Source of the DNA: Asterias amurensis
Taxonomy: Eukaryota; Echinodermata; Asteroidea; Forcipulatida; Asteriidae
Assembly: GCF_032118995.1 (NCBI RefSeq)
Contig: NC_092659.1
Location: 9,155,177-9,219,176 of the forward strand
DNA length: 64,000 nucleotides
Reading direction: 5' to 3'
Positions 20,909-33,027 of the stretch are shown here, piece by piece. Position numbers and translations under genes: made by a program. The first letter of the stretch is position 1. Each line of letters starts with the position of its first letter. The notes beneath the pieces are model-generated. The model saw only the letters and a program-made list of their open reading frames with translations, did no database searches and was not told the DNA's origin.

Positions 20909-23623
20909 ATGTCCGACGATGGCAATCCCCGTGGAAGCTGGTTCGCCGTATTATGTCTACTAGTTTCATGGTTGATGTGGGTTGGAGGGCTTAAGGGTCT
21001 AGGCATCATGCTGCCGACTTTTACGGAACAATTTACAACCGAGACGTACCTGACGGGCTGGTTGATGGTTTTAGTCAATGGCTCCATCTACCTATCTGGT
21101 AAGGTTTACTTGTATAAACTTAGGCAGTGGCCACTATTAGTAATTACTCAAAATAATCATTAGCTTAAAAACTTACTTGGTAACAAGTTATGGGGAGCTG
21201 TAACTTAGTTTTCGAGAAGGAAGTTATAATTTACGGATTTGATTTCGATACCTCAAATTAGAATTTGAGGTCACGAAATCAAGCATTTGCAAGCACACAA
21301 CTTCGTTTGACAAGGGTGTTTTTTTCTTTCATTATTATCTCGCAACTTCGACGACCGATTGAGATCAAATTTTCACAGGTTAGTTATTTTATGCATAATG
21401 TTGAGATACACCAAGTGAGAAGACTGGTCTTTGACAATTACCAATAGTGTCCACAATTACGGATATGATTGATCTCAGTGAATCCTTTAAAATGTTGGCA
21501 GTCTAGAAAGTAATTTTCGTGAAACTGGGGTAAATATGAAACTACAGGTACATTAAAGACAGTGGACACTATTGGTAATTGTCAAAGACCAGTCTTCTAA
21601 ACATGCATAAAATAACAAACCTGTGAAAGTTTGAGCCCAATTGGTCATCGAAGTTGGGAGATATTTTACAGGCTTTGTATTTGGGATGAAGTTCTTCATG
21701 ATTATTCTGGTGACCTGGAATAATTTGAGGACTTTTCGAAAATGAAGTCCCAATCCAAGCCAGAATTATTTGTTGTTGCGACTTTTTTGCGACACTATTT
21801 TGTCAAAGTTTATGTGGACTTTTTATTAAGGGGGTGGAGGGGGGGGGGGGGCTGATGGAGGGGGCTGAGCGTCCCCTGTACCTTTATTTAAAACTTCCTG
21901 ATGACTTTTGAAAAGAATCCGTCAACCGGATAGTACCGTTTCGGATGATTATATAAAAAGGGTACGCAAAGGCATGTGAAACGCTCATGGATTTGGTGGA
22001 GTCGTTTGCAATGTTGTTTTTAGCCTATATCTGTTTCGTAGAATCTCCAATCAAAATGCTACCCGGGACGAAGCTGGGGTAAAGAAACACTGGCAACTGT
22101 GAACGAGGATTCACAAATTGAAGCAGTGTTTTGTGGCTTTTATTACATAACTGCAGGTATCTTTGCAGCACAACTTGAATCTGTGTGTGGAACCAGAGCT
22201 GTGATCGTAGCGAGTGGATTCATGGTTGGGGGATCTGTGATTGCTGCCTCCTTCGCAACGAGTGTCGTTCAACTCGCCGTAATATTAGCTCTTGGATTTG
22301 GTAATTATAGCAATGAACACATAATTACTCAAATCTGAATTACTATCCCTGAATTGCAGCATTGATAATATAGTTGAGACTAAATGAAATCGTTCACACT
22401 TTTGCTACAAAATGTATTTCTTTTAGTGATTAGAGTTTTGATATTAAAACAGTTTGTCTTTCAATTTTCTTTCACAGGACCTGGGATAAGTTTTGCAAAC
22501 ATATTGTCAAAATCGTTGATTGGTCGTTGTTTCAAGACTAACTATGCTACGGCCAATGGTATTGGACAGGTAGGGAGTCCATTGGGATTAATTCTTATGG
22601 CTCCTTTAGTCCAATTACTTCTTGATACCTACGGATGGCGTGGAGCTATGCTTTTGCTTGGTGGAATTGGTTTACATCTTGCCGTATGTGGCGCTCTTCT
22701 CCCACAACCATTAGCAGAAAAGCAAAACCAAGAGTCATATCAACAAGTGCCCTCTAGTGAAGAAACGAAATCAAAATTACGAAGAGACAACGAGTCAAGT
22801 TCCAGAATACAACTTTTGAAAGAAGTTATAATGAAGATAAAACATAGTTTTGGTATCTCCGTCTGTTTGCAGAACACTTTCTGGATCCCAACTGTGATAT
22901 TCATATCTGATAGATTGTTATGTACGGTATGGAGTGTATATTACGTCGATCACATACTCAATAAAGGTTTCAGTGCTGAAGATGCTATTGTATTTTGCAC
23001 AGCTGCAGGAGTGACAAACTTAACTGCGAAGTTATTTATTGGTCCCCTCGTTGACAGAGGTGTCTTAAAGTTACGAACTCTCATGGCAACACTACTCACA
23101 TTGTGTTCAATAAGTTTATTGACCGATCCGTGGATGAACTCATACTGGCTAGCGATAGTGAATGTGGCAATTTTTATTTCCACTAATGGTGGAGTTGCTT
23201 CATTGAATGACGTCTACATGAGGGAGCTGATTGGCCCTGAGTTACTTACGTGTGCGTTCAGTTGGATGGAATTGGTGACTGGAATTGTTGTCTCTTGCAG
23301 CGGGTTTTTCCCAGGTAATACTTAGTTATTTTATCAGCATTCTTTGTTCATTCTAAAAGCATGCTTTAGAGACATTGGGCACGTTAACTACTCAAATTAT
23401 ATCAATTCTAGCAAAAATCTGGATAAAGGACAGATCAATTCAAACAACAATAAGATACAATACTCATTATAACACGTTGTTGTCTTTCACATTAGGTTTG
23501 ATACACGACCAGACTGGAAGCTACGACTTGGCTTTTGTAATGATGGGGTGTGTTTGTCTCGCATCTTTGGCGGTGCTTGTTGCTGAGAGTCTTTTGTTAA
23601 ACAAATCAGTGTGGTCCAACTAA
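20909..23623 (+). CDS. SLC16-type (monocarboxylate transporter-like) protein, copy B
   Basis: Same four-exon structure as A: 20909-21098, 22157-22300, 22478-23314 and 23496-23623, giving 432 residues. Exons 2 and 3 have the same lengths as in A and D (144 and 837 bp) and all introns are in phase 1. It keeps GNPRGSWFAVL, the TM5 signature CFKTNYATANGIGQVGSPLG and YGWRGAMLLLGG, and ends ESLLLNKSVWSN. Private changes include AAQLESVCGTRAV in exon 2, SDRLLCTVWSVYY, TAAGVTNLTAKLFIG and FISTNGGVASLNDVYM in exon 3. The set looks like a working, diverging paralogue. The shortest of the three intact genes (2.7 kb). Substrate unknown. Confidence 0.9.
21123..21456 (+). mobile_element. MITE family 1 copy in intron 1 of transporter B
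   Basis: Follows TATAAACTTA after the donor, exactly as in copy D (33241). It was therefore present before the B/D duplication. Confidence 0.85.
21554..21670 (-). mobile_element. MITE family 1 fragment, reversed
   Basis: TTAAAGACAGTGGACACTAT plus about 100 bp of the family, then broken off. Confidence 0.75.
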
Positions 23624-23689
23624 AAATGCTTCTATTTCCATTGTTTTCCCAAAACTCCCAGAGGTGTCTAAAACATTGCCTGTCACGTC

Positions 23690-23945
23690 ACACTTCGAGG
23701 CTTGAGAAGAGACCTACATCGAGACCGGCGTTTAGTTTAAATTGACCTTTGACCTACCTCAATTTCACATAGAGATACGCAGTCAAACTCTGTTGCGGAC
23801 GTGACAGCAGTGACTGTTTGGGCATCGTATGTCACTGCACGTTTATAGCTCTATGATTGTATCCAATGGAATCACTGGATCACATGGCAGGAACCTGTCT
23901 TTATCCTTGTGGATAAAGACAGGGGGCCCAGTCTATCTAAAACAT
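23690..23945 (+). repeat. segment repeated in inverted orientation at 46615-46860
   Basis: Shared in reverse: GATTGTATCCAATGGAATCA, TGGATAAAGACAGG, GGGCCCAGTC and GTCACACTTCGAGGC. Here it lies just after transporter B. It contains a small hairpin TCTTTATCC/GGATAAAGA. Confidence 0.7.
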
Positions 23946-25437
23946 AGACTGAGAAAATTTAGTCATAAGAGGGCGCTGTTTAGGTAATTGCGCAAAATTT
24001 CACATGCCCAATAAATTGGTGGATTCACCCACCAATAGCATGCAAACAGTGCAAAATACTAAATATTAAAAACTGACGACTGTGCGGCACATATACGGTT
24101 CGAGGTACAGGTTTGGGGCTACATTTAGGCCAGGCTACATTTAGGGCTCGGGCTACATTTAGGTGCCGCACAGACAACCAATACTTGGAAATTACCAAAA
24201 AGGGTGAATTATTCAATGACTCTTGATTTGATATCCTCTGCTCAATCTGGCCCGTCGAGTTATTCACCTTCCGAACGAAAAAAGTCCGGCACCGACGTAG
24301 GGAATTTTCTAAACGTCCAAGCATCAATCTTGATAATGTTCCTAGACCTCTCGGCAAATTAGATAATTGATTTTAGGGCTTATGTTATCTAAAATACACG
24401 GGAGATGAGGTCACAAGTGGGCAACGTTATTCACCCGCCTTCAAGCGCCCTTGTTTTGTTTTGTTTTCATTTTGTTCAGTGCGATGGGTGGTTTTTAACT
24501 GTGGGTGGGTTTCAGGGGACATTCTTTGTGGCAGGACGGCTTTGTAGAGGTACTGGTCACCTGTTCCTCCTCGCCACTCACTGGCCTGGTATTTTAAAGC
24601 TATTTTGATTCATTGTCTCTTTATGTATCGTCTTGTATATTTATATTTTTATGCCAGTGGAAAGTCTAATAAAACGAAACTATGTCCCTATAATCTTGCA
24701 TACAACATAACATTTTAATTGCCTACACGATGTTTATCAGACTGATATATTTATCTCCATATTTAAGTGTTTTTGAAAACAGTAGACTTACACTAAACCA
24801 TTAATACCTTCCATTTTGGCGACAATCTATATGTAATACGATATGTAGTGATTTGTTACTGGGCAATTATAAGAAAAGACGCCATTTTTGAAAATGGACG
24901 ATGCTGTGCTCGAAAGGTTTGATAAGAAAGTGATTGACCCTTAAAACCTAAGTAATCAGTCACTTTCAATATCAAGACTTCTTAAGTACAACATCTACCA
25001 GGTGTATATATGGCGTTCTATCTCAATGGTGGCCCTATGGTGGTACTTCAATTTTGTATTTAAAAAAAGGTAAACAACACCAATACAAAAAATACACTTA
25101 AATATAGGCCTTCGCGCTTGTAAGTTTTGGTTGAAGGAAATCATTTGATTGTGCTTTATCTTTTTGTCGGGTTAGGCCTCAAATTAGGCCTAAATCTCAA
25201 ATTACATTTTTATAATGTTGTTTATGAAACTGTGTGTGTTCCCTATTGGTGGCATTGGCGCAACCACAACGCAACAAAAAAAATCACATAATTCCGGGCG
25301 GTTGCTCAGAAAAACTGTCGTCCATCCTCCTTCCTATGGATACAGGGATAAAGGAAGCACTTTATCTGGCTAAAATCTAATGACCTTCAACATCCGTACA
25401 GATTGATATGAAGCTCTCCTCTGAAAGATAGTTTAAT
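23946..25437. other. spacer between B and C, nothing recognised
   Basis: Contains the non-motif open frame 24025-24357 on the minus strand. No repeat family recognised. Confidence 0.4.
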
Positions 25438-27355
25438 GATGTTCTTAAGGGTCTAGGCATCATGCTGCCTACTCTTACTAAGCAATTTACAACCGCGACG
25501 TGGTTGACGGGCTGGTTGATGGTGATAGTCAGTGGCTCCATCTACCTAACTGTAAGTAGGTCACTTTACTTTCAATAAAACCATTTTTCGAGGTATGCTG
25601 GATTTGACAATGAATCTATCGGCTCGTACAAACGTTTAGTCAGTCTGGGCAGGATTTAAAAATAAAACACGGATGTAAAGGTTCAACCACATTTGGCAAA
25701 TTATTCAGAGTTTTGACGAGGTTTTAAATTACAATTTTAATGTAATATATGCATGGTTGTTCTATCATAAAAATAGAAACGAGCGAGTACAGTAAAGGCA
25801 AAGTCAGTGTACCATAACAACTAATGTAATTAGGAATTTTCGAGAATTTGCTGATAGTTTCCATGTATCTTTTAGCATTCGATTTCGCGTGAAAAAGAAA
25901 AGCGTAAAAGCGTGGTGCTTATTAAATTGGCTGTTTATTTACCGAAATTTACTCAGAAAACTCATACTACACAAGATGGTGCAATTCCAACCCAGGATAC
26001 TCATTGGTGGTGTGAACAAAGACGGAAGACGGAATGTAGGCTACATGTTTACGCATAGACTACACCCAAGTCGAACTTTCGTCGGGTCCTTCGTCGCGTC
26101 GAATTGAAAAACTGTAAATCGGAGCTAAATTTCACCCCTTTGTTGTGCGCCCTCACTTGCCAGCAAAGTGCCAATTAACTGCTTTCGAAAGTCCCGACCC
26201 AAGTCACTGGATTGCCAATAGAGGGCGCATAATATATAAAAAATCATCTGCCGCGGCTATTGACTCGACAAGCACGAGACCCGACTTGAAGCAAGTCTAG
26301 TTTACGCATGGAGCTGGCATGGAGAAATGCGCTTTAAGGGATTACTGATTGTAAAAGATAACAGTGTAAGAAGGAAAATCGATCCACGCGTGCGTCAAAC
26401 TGAAGTAGTCTCCATCGTGTAGAGTTTGGGAACGATATTTGGGTGAAACAAAGTACGGTCTGTACGTCAACGAAGTGTTGTCGTTTGTAGACGTTGATGG
26501 TTCGGAAGCACTGCACTGCACTGAGCTTCGCTCTTGTGCAAGAGGTCCCTCTTGTACAATCATATCCGACGTCAAAATGTATCCATTGTGGTCTTAAGAA
26601 TGACCAGGCAAAGGTAAGGGGATGCCAGCCTCGCAAAAGTTGTTTCATGTTTAGACGATGGGACTGGACATAAAATGACCCTCATGGGAACGGGACTTTA
26701 GTCAATTCTATGTCAACGAGCGGTCCACAACATACAGGACGGGGAGCACTCGAGGTAGGGCATCCGGACTACCGTGTTTAACTACGTTCCGTCGTGTGTG
26801 CCTATCGTCGCCTTTACGAAAGCTCCAAAACTTAACATGGGGAGGAGGGGCAAGATTCAAAAGAGGGCGCTACCGGAAGTATTTTTTATATAGTTTGCTG
26901 GAATGGGGGGACCAAATCTCCGGCGCTCTACCTACTGAACTATCGCTTTCCATAGCCTATGTTGGCGGTGTTCCTATTTTGTCAATATTTTTGGATTATT
27001 TTTCTAAGGGAGGTGATGGGTTCGAATGCATGCGGAATGCTTGAACTGAAGGTAATGTTGCGCTCAGTATTACCAGCCTACGTAAAATATAACATTTAGT
27101 TTAAGGAATGTGCTTTGTGGAATCTCCAATAAACAAGCTACACAGGAATTAGAAAAGGGCGGGAAAGTAAACCAAAATATCGGAAGTTTTGTTTGCTTGT
27201 ATTATCTGCAGGTATCTTTGCAGCACCACTTGAATCTATATTTGGAACCAGAGCTGTGATCGTAGCGAGTGGATTCATGGTTGGGGGATCTGTGACTGCT
27301 GCCTCCTTCGCAACGAGTGTCGTTCAACTCACCGTAATACTAGCTCTTGGATTCG
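25438..27355 (+). pseudogene. SLC16-type transporter copy C, remnant of exons 1 and 2
   Basis: Exon 1 survives only from residue ~28 (VLKGLGIMLPTLTKQFTTAT, 25438-25549) and lacks the start. Its donor has lost one G against the other copies (CTAACTGTAAG instead of CTAACTGGTAAG). Exon 2 is intact (27212-27355, 144 bp). Exons 3 and 4 are absent: 55 bp into intron 2 the sequence becomes the upstream region of copy D. The exon 1 wording (GTTCTTAAGGGTC, GGTGATAGTC) is closest to D. No recognisable elements lie in the 1.6 kb between the exons. Confidence 0.88.
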
Positions 27356-27483
27356 GTAATTATGGCTAAACACATAATTACTCAAATCTGAATTACTATC
27401 CCTGAATTGCAGCAACAGCAAAATATGACACGTGACACACACGCCACAAGACGCGTTTGCGAATTTGAATGCTGCTGTGATGA

Positions 27484-30400
27484 TAGCCTTGACTCAAGGC
27501 TGTTGGCGTAGTGTGCCCCGGCCCGGCGCGATTCGGCAGTCTGCACGCTGTGCATACACGAACAATGTACATGTATACAGTACATTGTATGTACATTGTA
27601 CAGTGAGAACAGTATAGCGAAGTCGTGAGTACAGTCGTGAGTACGGTCGTGTCTTTCTACTTTCAACCTCGCACACGTGGCTCAAACAACAGCCTTGATG
27701 GGTCTGTAACAGCTTTATCGGAATTCCGATAAAAGGGCGTGCATGATCTGGGCATGTCATTCTAAACATTGGCCAATCACAAGCGCGATTGAGAATGACG
27801 TATTACTGCTAGCAATCATGCCACGTCCATGTGTGTATGTTTGTGTGTGTAACGCTGTACGCTAGCTGTATGGACATGAGCGTGGTGTCACTATGATGTA
27901 TAATGGGTCTGAATGCGCTGCCGGACGGTACACGGGCTACCGATGTGAGCCGGACAAGCCTCGCTCGGTCGGTACGGTGTCAAAAAACTTCAAAGTGAGG
28001 AGGGGTTCCTTGGCCCCGTTGTCTTGCGTTTCATTATAATACGAGGACTAGCATCAGTACAATGTAGCTGGTAGATTTGTCCCTGAATGGGAAGCTGCTT
28101 TACTATAAGTGTAACGTTGTAGTGTAGTAGTATGGCAAGAGTTAGTTTATGAAATTGATCTTTACTTGTAGTTGTTGTTCAGCCACACGCCATCTTCTAC
28201 CGTCTGGTATGTTTTTGACCAACACATAATTTATTTTCGATCCCCAACTTTGATTTACTGCGAGAAACGTAACGCATAATATGTGTAGACAAAATAAACA
28301 GCTGGGTTTCTTATCTCATCTGGTCTGAAATGGGGAAAACAGAATCTTATTAAATGTAAGTGCTTCAAGGGGATGGGGTATGCCCAACATAATTCTAACC
28401 AAGTAGCCATTGCCGGAAACCCATGACACCTTGATACTTTTTGAACTTTTCTCAAACACACTTCACACACTGTATGGTCCCATTTTCTTCCTTCTTATTT
28501 CTAAATCCATGATTGGTGCATTAAACTTGGTTGTTTTATCTTGTTGAAAGCTTCTGCAGTTGTGCCACGATGTAGGCTACTGTTGCAAATTATACACCAT
28601 TGATTTACACAACTTTGTTTTAGGGTAGGGATTCCTTCCTCTCGCCCGCCGCCATTGCATTTTTTTGCACAGCAGCCACGGCTTGTTGTTTACGTCGGAG
28701 CACGTGCGTGTGCTTGCAGAACGTTGTGATTGACATCGCAGCAAGAGTTTATAGGTCAACCAACAACCAATGAGAACGGGTTGTTTATAGTAAACATTAC
28801 CATAATGAGCTCCGCCCTAAATTTTGGCAGTCACAGAACCATCAAGGCGCTACTTAGAAAGTACTCATGATGTACCGTACGTGTACCATCTGTACATGTA
28901 ATGTACATACATACAGTAGGTATGTGTGTGTACATACGCTGCACACGTATCTATACTATTAAAAGCGTAACCTGCGCCATCTTGGATTGAAAATTAGAAG
29001 GTCCAGTGGTATGGCATCCTTGTGGAATCCAACACGGTTGTTTGTGTGGAATTCAATACGTTTGTGTGGTTTCAGACGTCGGGTTGCAAGTCTGCAAAAC
29101 CCGGATCCAAACTCGCACTTACAAGTCATGTGATTGGAGGAAGTTTGGGCGGCGACCGTGCGTCAACCACTGGTCGATGTTGTTACCAGACTTCCTAGAA
29201 ATCTTTCTGACAGGTGACTCATTGGACAGTGTTTCGCAGATGGTGCTCCGGATTGGTTCATTCATTGCCCCTTGACCGCCCACCCGCCATTCGATCCGCC
29301 CTTTTTGGTCAGGTTACTTTCGTGTTGTACTAAGCATGGTTCTCCGGATTGGTTCATTCATTGTCGCGCAGGGTCGAAAGGGTCGAAGAGGCTGGGTGCC
29401 AGGACAAACCCGAAACAATCTCACGAATTTGACCGAATTTGCATTGAATGGATGAAGTACCGTAGATTGATGTTTCGCAGGCGACCATGTGTCAACCACT
29501 GGTCGACGTTGTTATCAGACTTCCTAGAAATCCTTCTGCGGGTGACTCATTTGTTGAAAAGATTAAATGGATAATATTTATAAAAAAGCATTCACTTCCA
29601 AACGGCGTGAGAATTATCATGATGAACAAGGTTGGGATCAAACGGAAGCTTAATAATTTGGAAACATTGGGTAGGGCCGGCTATAGGTTGGAAGGTGTCT
29701 AAGGGAACTTTACAATTAATAACATTTTGGGGTTGGAGGGGGGGGGCCTTACACAAAGAGCCATTCTGGTCAGTGTATTGTGAGTGGTGTGTTGTCTGGT
29801 TTGAGACAGGCCACCTGTTGCTTGGTGAAGAAGGTCGCCGTGGGACCACTTTAGGTTGACAGTGGGTGGCGACCTTGGACCTTTTGCCAGTAAACTCAAA
29901 TGGGTACATGAATTACGTTTTAGAATACGGTCTGTTCATGGAGGTATAATGTTGCAGTTTCAGAGTTTAACCATGGAGGTAGAATTGTGAAACTATTCCT
30001 TACTCTATGGTGAAACTTATACACGTACGTCAAAGGCATGTTTTGAAGCTGTAAAAAAAGAACTTTGCTTTGCATTTGGTCAAAGTTGTTAAGCAAAACG
30101 ACATTAAGTTTCCTTTTGAATAAGTCCATTCACAAAATTGGTTAGAGCAGTGTGTCGGTCAGGTCTCAGAATGTACATTTTGCCAAATCCATTTTGAAGC
30201 CTAATTTAGCCATCGGCCCGTCGGGTTGGTTACTCATGGAGATAATATTAACAAAAGAGACCTCGTGCGGCTGAATGGGGTACATTTTTAGGAGTTTGTC
30301 TATTGACCCAAACTGGACGTAACAAACCTTAAACATGACTTGACATGCTTTCTGAAAGTGAAATAAGTTAGAGAAAATGGAGTGGGGACGAGTTTATCGT

Positions 30401-31975
30401 TTTTATTTAGTTTGTACGATATAGGGTTCCAGAGATATGGGATGTATGGAGGTTTGTTCCTAGAGCAGCGTGAACATGAACGCGGTCAGAAATTGTGTCG
30501 TTTGTCGTTCAAATTTCGCGAGATGCAATAAGCCCAAAGTGACAATAAAAAAATAGAAAAAAACCAGACCTCCCAAGTCTCACGCATTAGGAGTGAGACT
30601 CACGCATTTGGGCTCTGTCTCACGCTCACACGCACATCAACCATTATTGGGGCGAGATCGGGGAAAAAAAATTAACGACATTTTTTGTACAAAATTTGTA
30701 CAAACAGAGCGCAAATATGCAGATTGCGCACGCTTTTGCTCATCCAGTAGGTTCAGCTCAAATTCGGCAGAGCGCAAAACGCTTATTGCGCACAAGTTTG
30801 TTCCGATTCTTTTAGCAAATTCGTTGAAATGCGCTCCACTAGCGAAGACACAACAGGCAGAAGAAGTGAGCGATTGATTTTGGACATCATTTTTAGTCTA
30901 TTTTTTTCAAGTTTGGAAGGATATAATCTGACACAATCGAACCTCCACATTAACCATCAACATCTCCTGTGTACCTCAAGTGAGTTTTAATTATTCTGAG
31001 GAGGTTTTTGATGCATTTTGAAACACCTTTTGTCCACATTCACATTGTTTTATTTATTGATAAAAAAAAAAAGTTGGGCGGCGATTTAAAAAGGCCTTCT
31101 TAAACTGGCAATTTTTTTTCCGGGGGGATGGGGGTTGAGCTTTGAAAAATCTCACACATAGCTGGCCTCTGGACTTGGCATCTCTGCCTGCAAAACACTT
31201 TTTTGACGTTCACGTTAAGTGCTCCCGTTATACATGCAGCCTATTGACCAGAAAGTTTACAAGACCAATTCAGATGAGAATAAACTAAAAAGAGGCCTAC
31301 GCTCTTACCGCCCCCGCCCCCCCCCCCCCGAAAAAAAAAAAAAAAAAAAACAGTAGATAAATTAGATTTGTGGCACACAGCATGTTCCAAAAACTCGCTT
31401 TACTTATAGTGCTGTAGCAACGCTATGTATCGTGGGACGTAAAAATGTCATTTTTGACGAAATTTTTAAAAAGGAAATCAAGCATTATGAATGTATATTG
31501 AGTGTGTGGAGAAAGTTTTGGTAGTGTAGTACAAAAGAAACTTTAGTTATTGCTGGCTAACGGTCAGTTTCACCTATCAACGCTGATTTGAAAAACGTGT
31601 AATGTTAGGGAGGCCCAACTTATTAGACCCCTATAAGGCTCACGGGGGAGCCTTATAGTTTCTAGATGCATAAGGTACGTGACACGAGGTGGGAACAGCC
31701 ACTGCAAGTAGTGGTGGACGTGCGAAATAGCTTCATTTTGGGTTAGAATTATGACGCCATGCATAAATATTGAGAGAGGAGTATAACACCCTCACCCACA
31801 TTTCGAAATATTTGTGTAAAGGATTTTTATATCCTAGCGGGGTGCCGCGCGAAGCGCGGCATCCCGCTAGTTATTATTATGCACTGTGTTATGTATGGGG
31901 TGCGCTGGCGGAACTCAGTGACGGGGACTGGGATTTTGCAGGTCGCGGCTGGCTGTAGCGCCTTGATCAAGGCTA
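27484..31975. mobile_element. DNA transposon with 9-bp target duplication, carrying a Helitron
   Basis: Left end TAGCCTTGACTCAAGGC and right end GCCTTGATCAAGGCTA are inverted repeats. The 9-mer CTGTGATGA stands at 27475-27483 and again at 31976-31984. The paralogous site before copy B has it once, so this is a real insertion. Without the Helitron inside (28950-31870) the element is about 1.57 kb. No transposase motif seen; non-autonomous. A 9-bp duplication suits Mutator-like elements, but the superfamily is not proven. Confidence 0.85.
28950..31870 (+). mobile_element. non-autonomous Helitron, copy 1 (2,921 bp)
   Basis: Starts TCTATACTATTAAAAGCG and ends with the hairpin GGGTGCCGCGCGAAGCGCGG then CCCGCTAG, between host A and T without target duplication: all Helitron hallmarks (5' TC, 3' hairpin, CTAG). 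Near-identical to 50982-53885. Neither Rep nor helicase motifs are visible. An internal segment is duplicated: GTCAACCACTGGTCGA with AGACTTCCTAGAAATC at about 29160-29220 and 29490-29550. Open frames inside have no recognised product. It sits within the 27484-31975 transposon. Confidence 0.93.
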
Positions 31976-32653
31976 CTGTGATGAATATTGTTAAATTGAA
32001 TGATTATTAATCTAATGACGCAACATTACATTTGACTAATCATCAAACTAAATCGAATTACCCTTTTCAGTAGCATTCGATTTCGTGCGAAATAGTATAG
32101 CTTGGTGGTTAAAGTGGCTGCTCATTTGCCGAAATTGACCGAGACAACCTATATTGTTAACTAAAGAAAGAGTTTCCCGAGTTGAAAAATACCACATTTT
32201 TTGGATATGTTGTTTTTAGAGGGTTTCAGTAGACACTTGCAAAAAAATCATTTCTGTTGCAATTTTTTCTCGGTCAAACCATAGATTGATTAGACTAGAA
32301 CTTTGGTTTACCACCTTGCTACATTCAATAGATTTTTGCCCTGGGAAAAGGTTCGCTGCGTGTCATGGGTGGCAACACAATATCCTCTTGAACGGAATTT
32401 CGAGTAGAATTATTCAGAAGTGAAGTACAGTTTGCCTGTTTAAAAACCTTTGAAAGGCGATGCCTTCATTGATCTGCATATAATGCTCCAGCTCTGAAGA
32501 TTTCATCGATATTTGCTAGTGTCTTTTCCCTAATTGTTTGTGTGTGTGCTGTTTTGTAAAAACAGACATATTTTGAAATTTTATTCAAAAACATGACCAC
32601 ACTTTGACGTTCATTCCGGTCCAAACAGGAGGTTCAAATAAAGACAAATAATT

Positions 32654-33027
32654 TTGCTGAACCGATGGCACAGTCATAATCTTTGTGCCATCTTGGAGCT
32701 GATGATGTACTCACATTATGTTTTTAAACATGACCCATTCACGATATTGTATACGTGTGCGCATATATTCGCGAATTGTTTCACGACATTGCATACGTGT
32801 GCGCACACGTTTGCGTTATGCGATGTACCTTCAGGGCCACCGTACTTATCACTTATGAATCCACGTCCGTCGTACGTAGTGAATGAATTCATGACCCTCG
32901 CGGTGAGATGATGAACGCAATCCATGATCAGCTTTTGTCAAAGAGAGCGTCAATGATCGGACAAGCAAACCGAGCTTTTTGGTTTGGATGTTGATGTATC
33001 TGACAGTCGAAATTAATTTAGTAAATC
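32654..33027 (+). promoter_or_regulatory. probable promoter / 5' leader of transporter D
   Basis: Near-copy of 20531-20908 with both TACGTG cores kept (32752 and 32794). Flanking homology to the B upstream region extends left to the transposon edge at 31985. Confidence 0.5.

Noticed and set aside
29006-29909. Overlapping frames in the Helitrons as genes
   Set aside because: No Rep, helicase or known domain; the frames overlap on both strands and recur only because the element is repeated.
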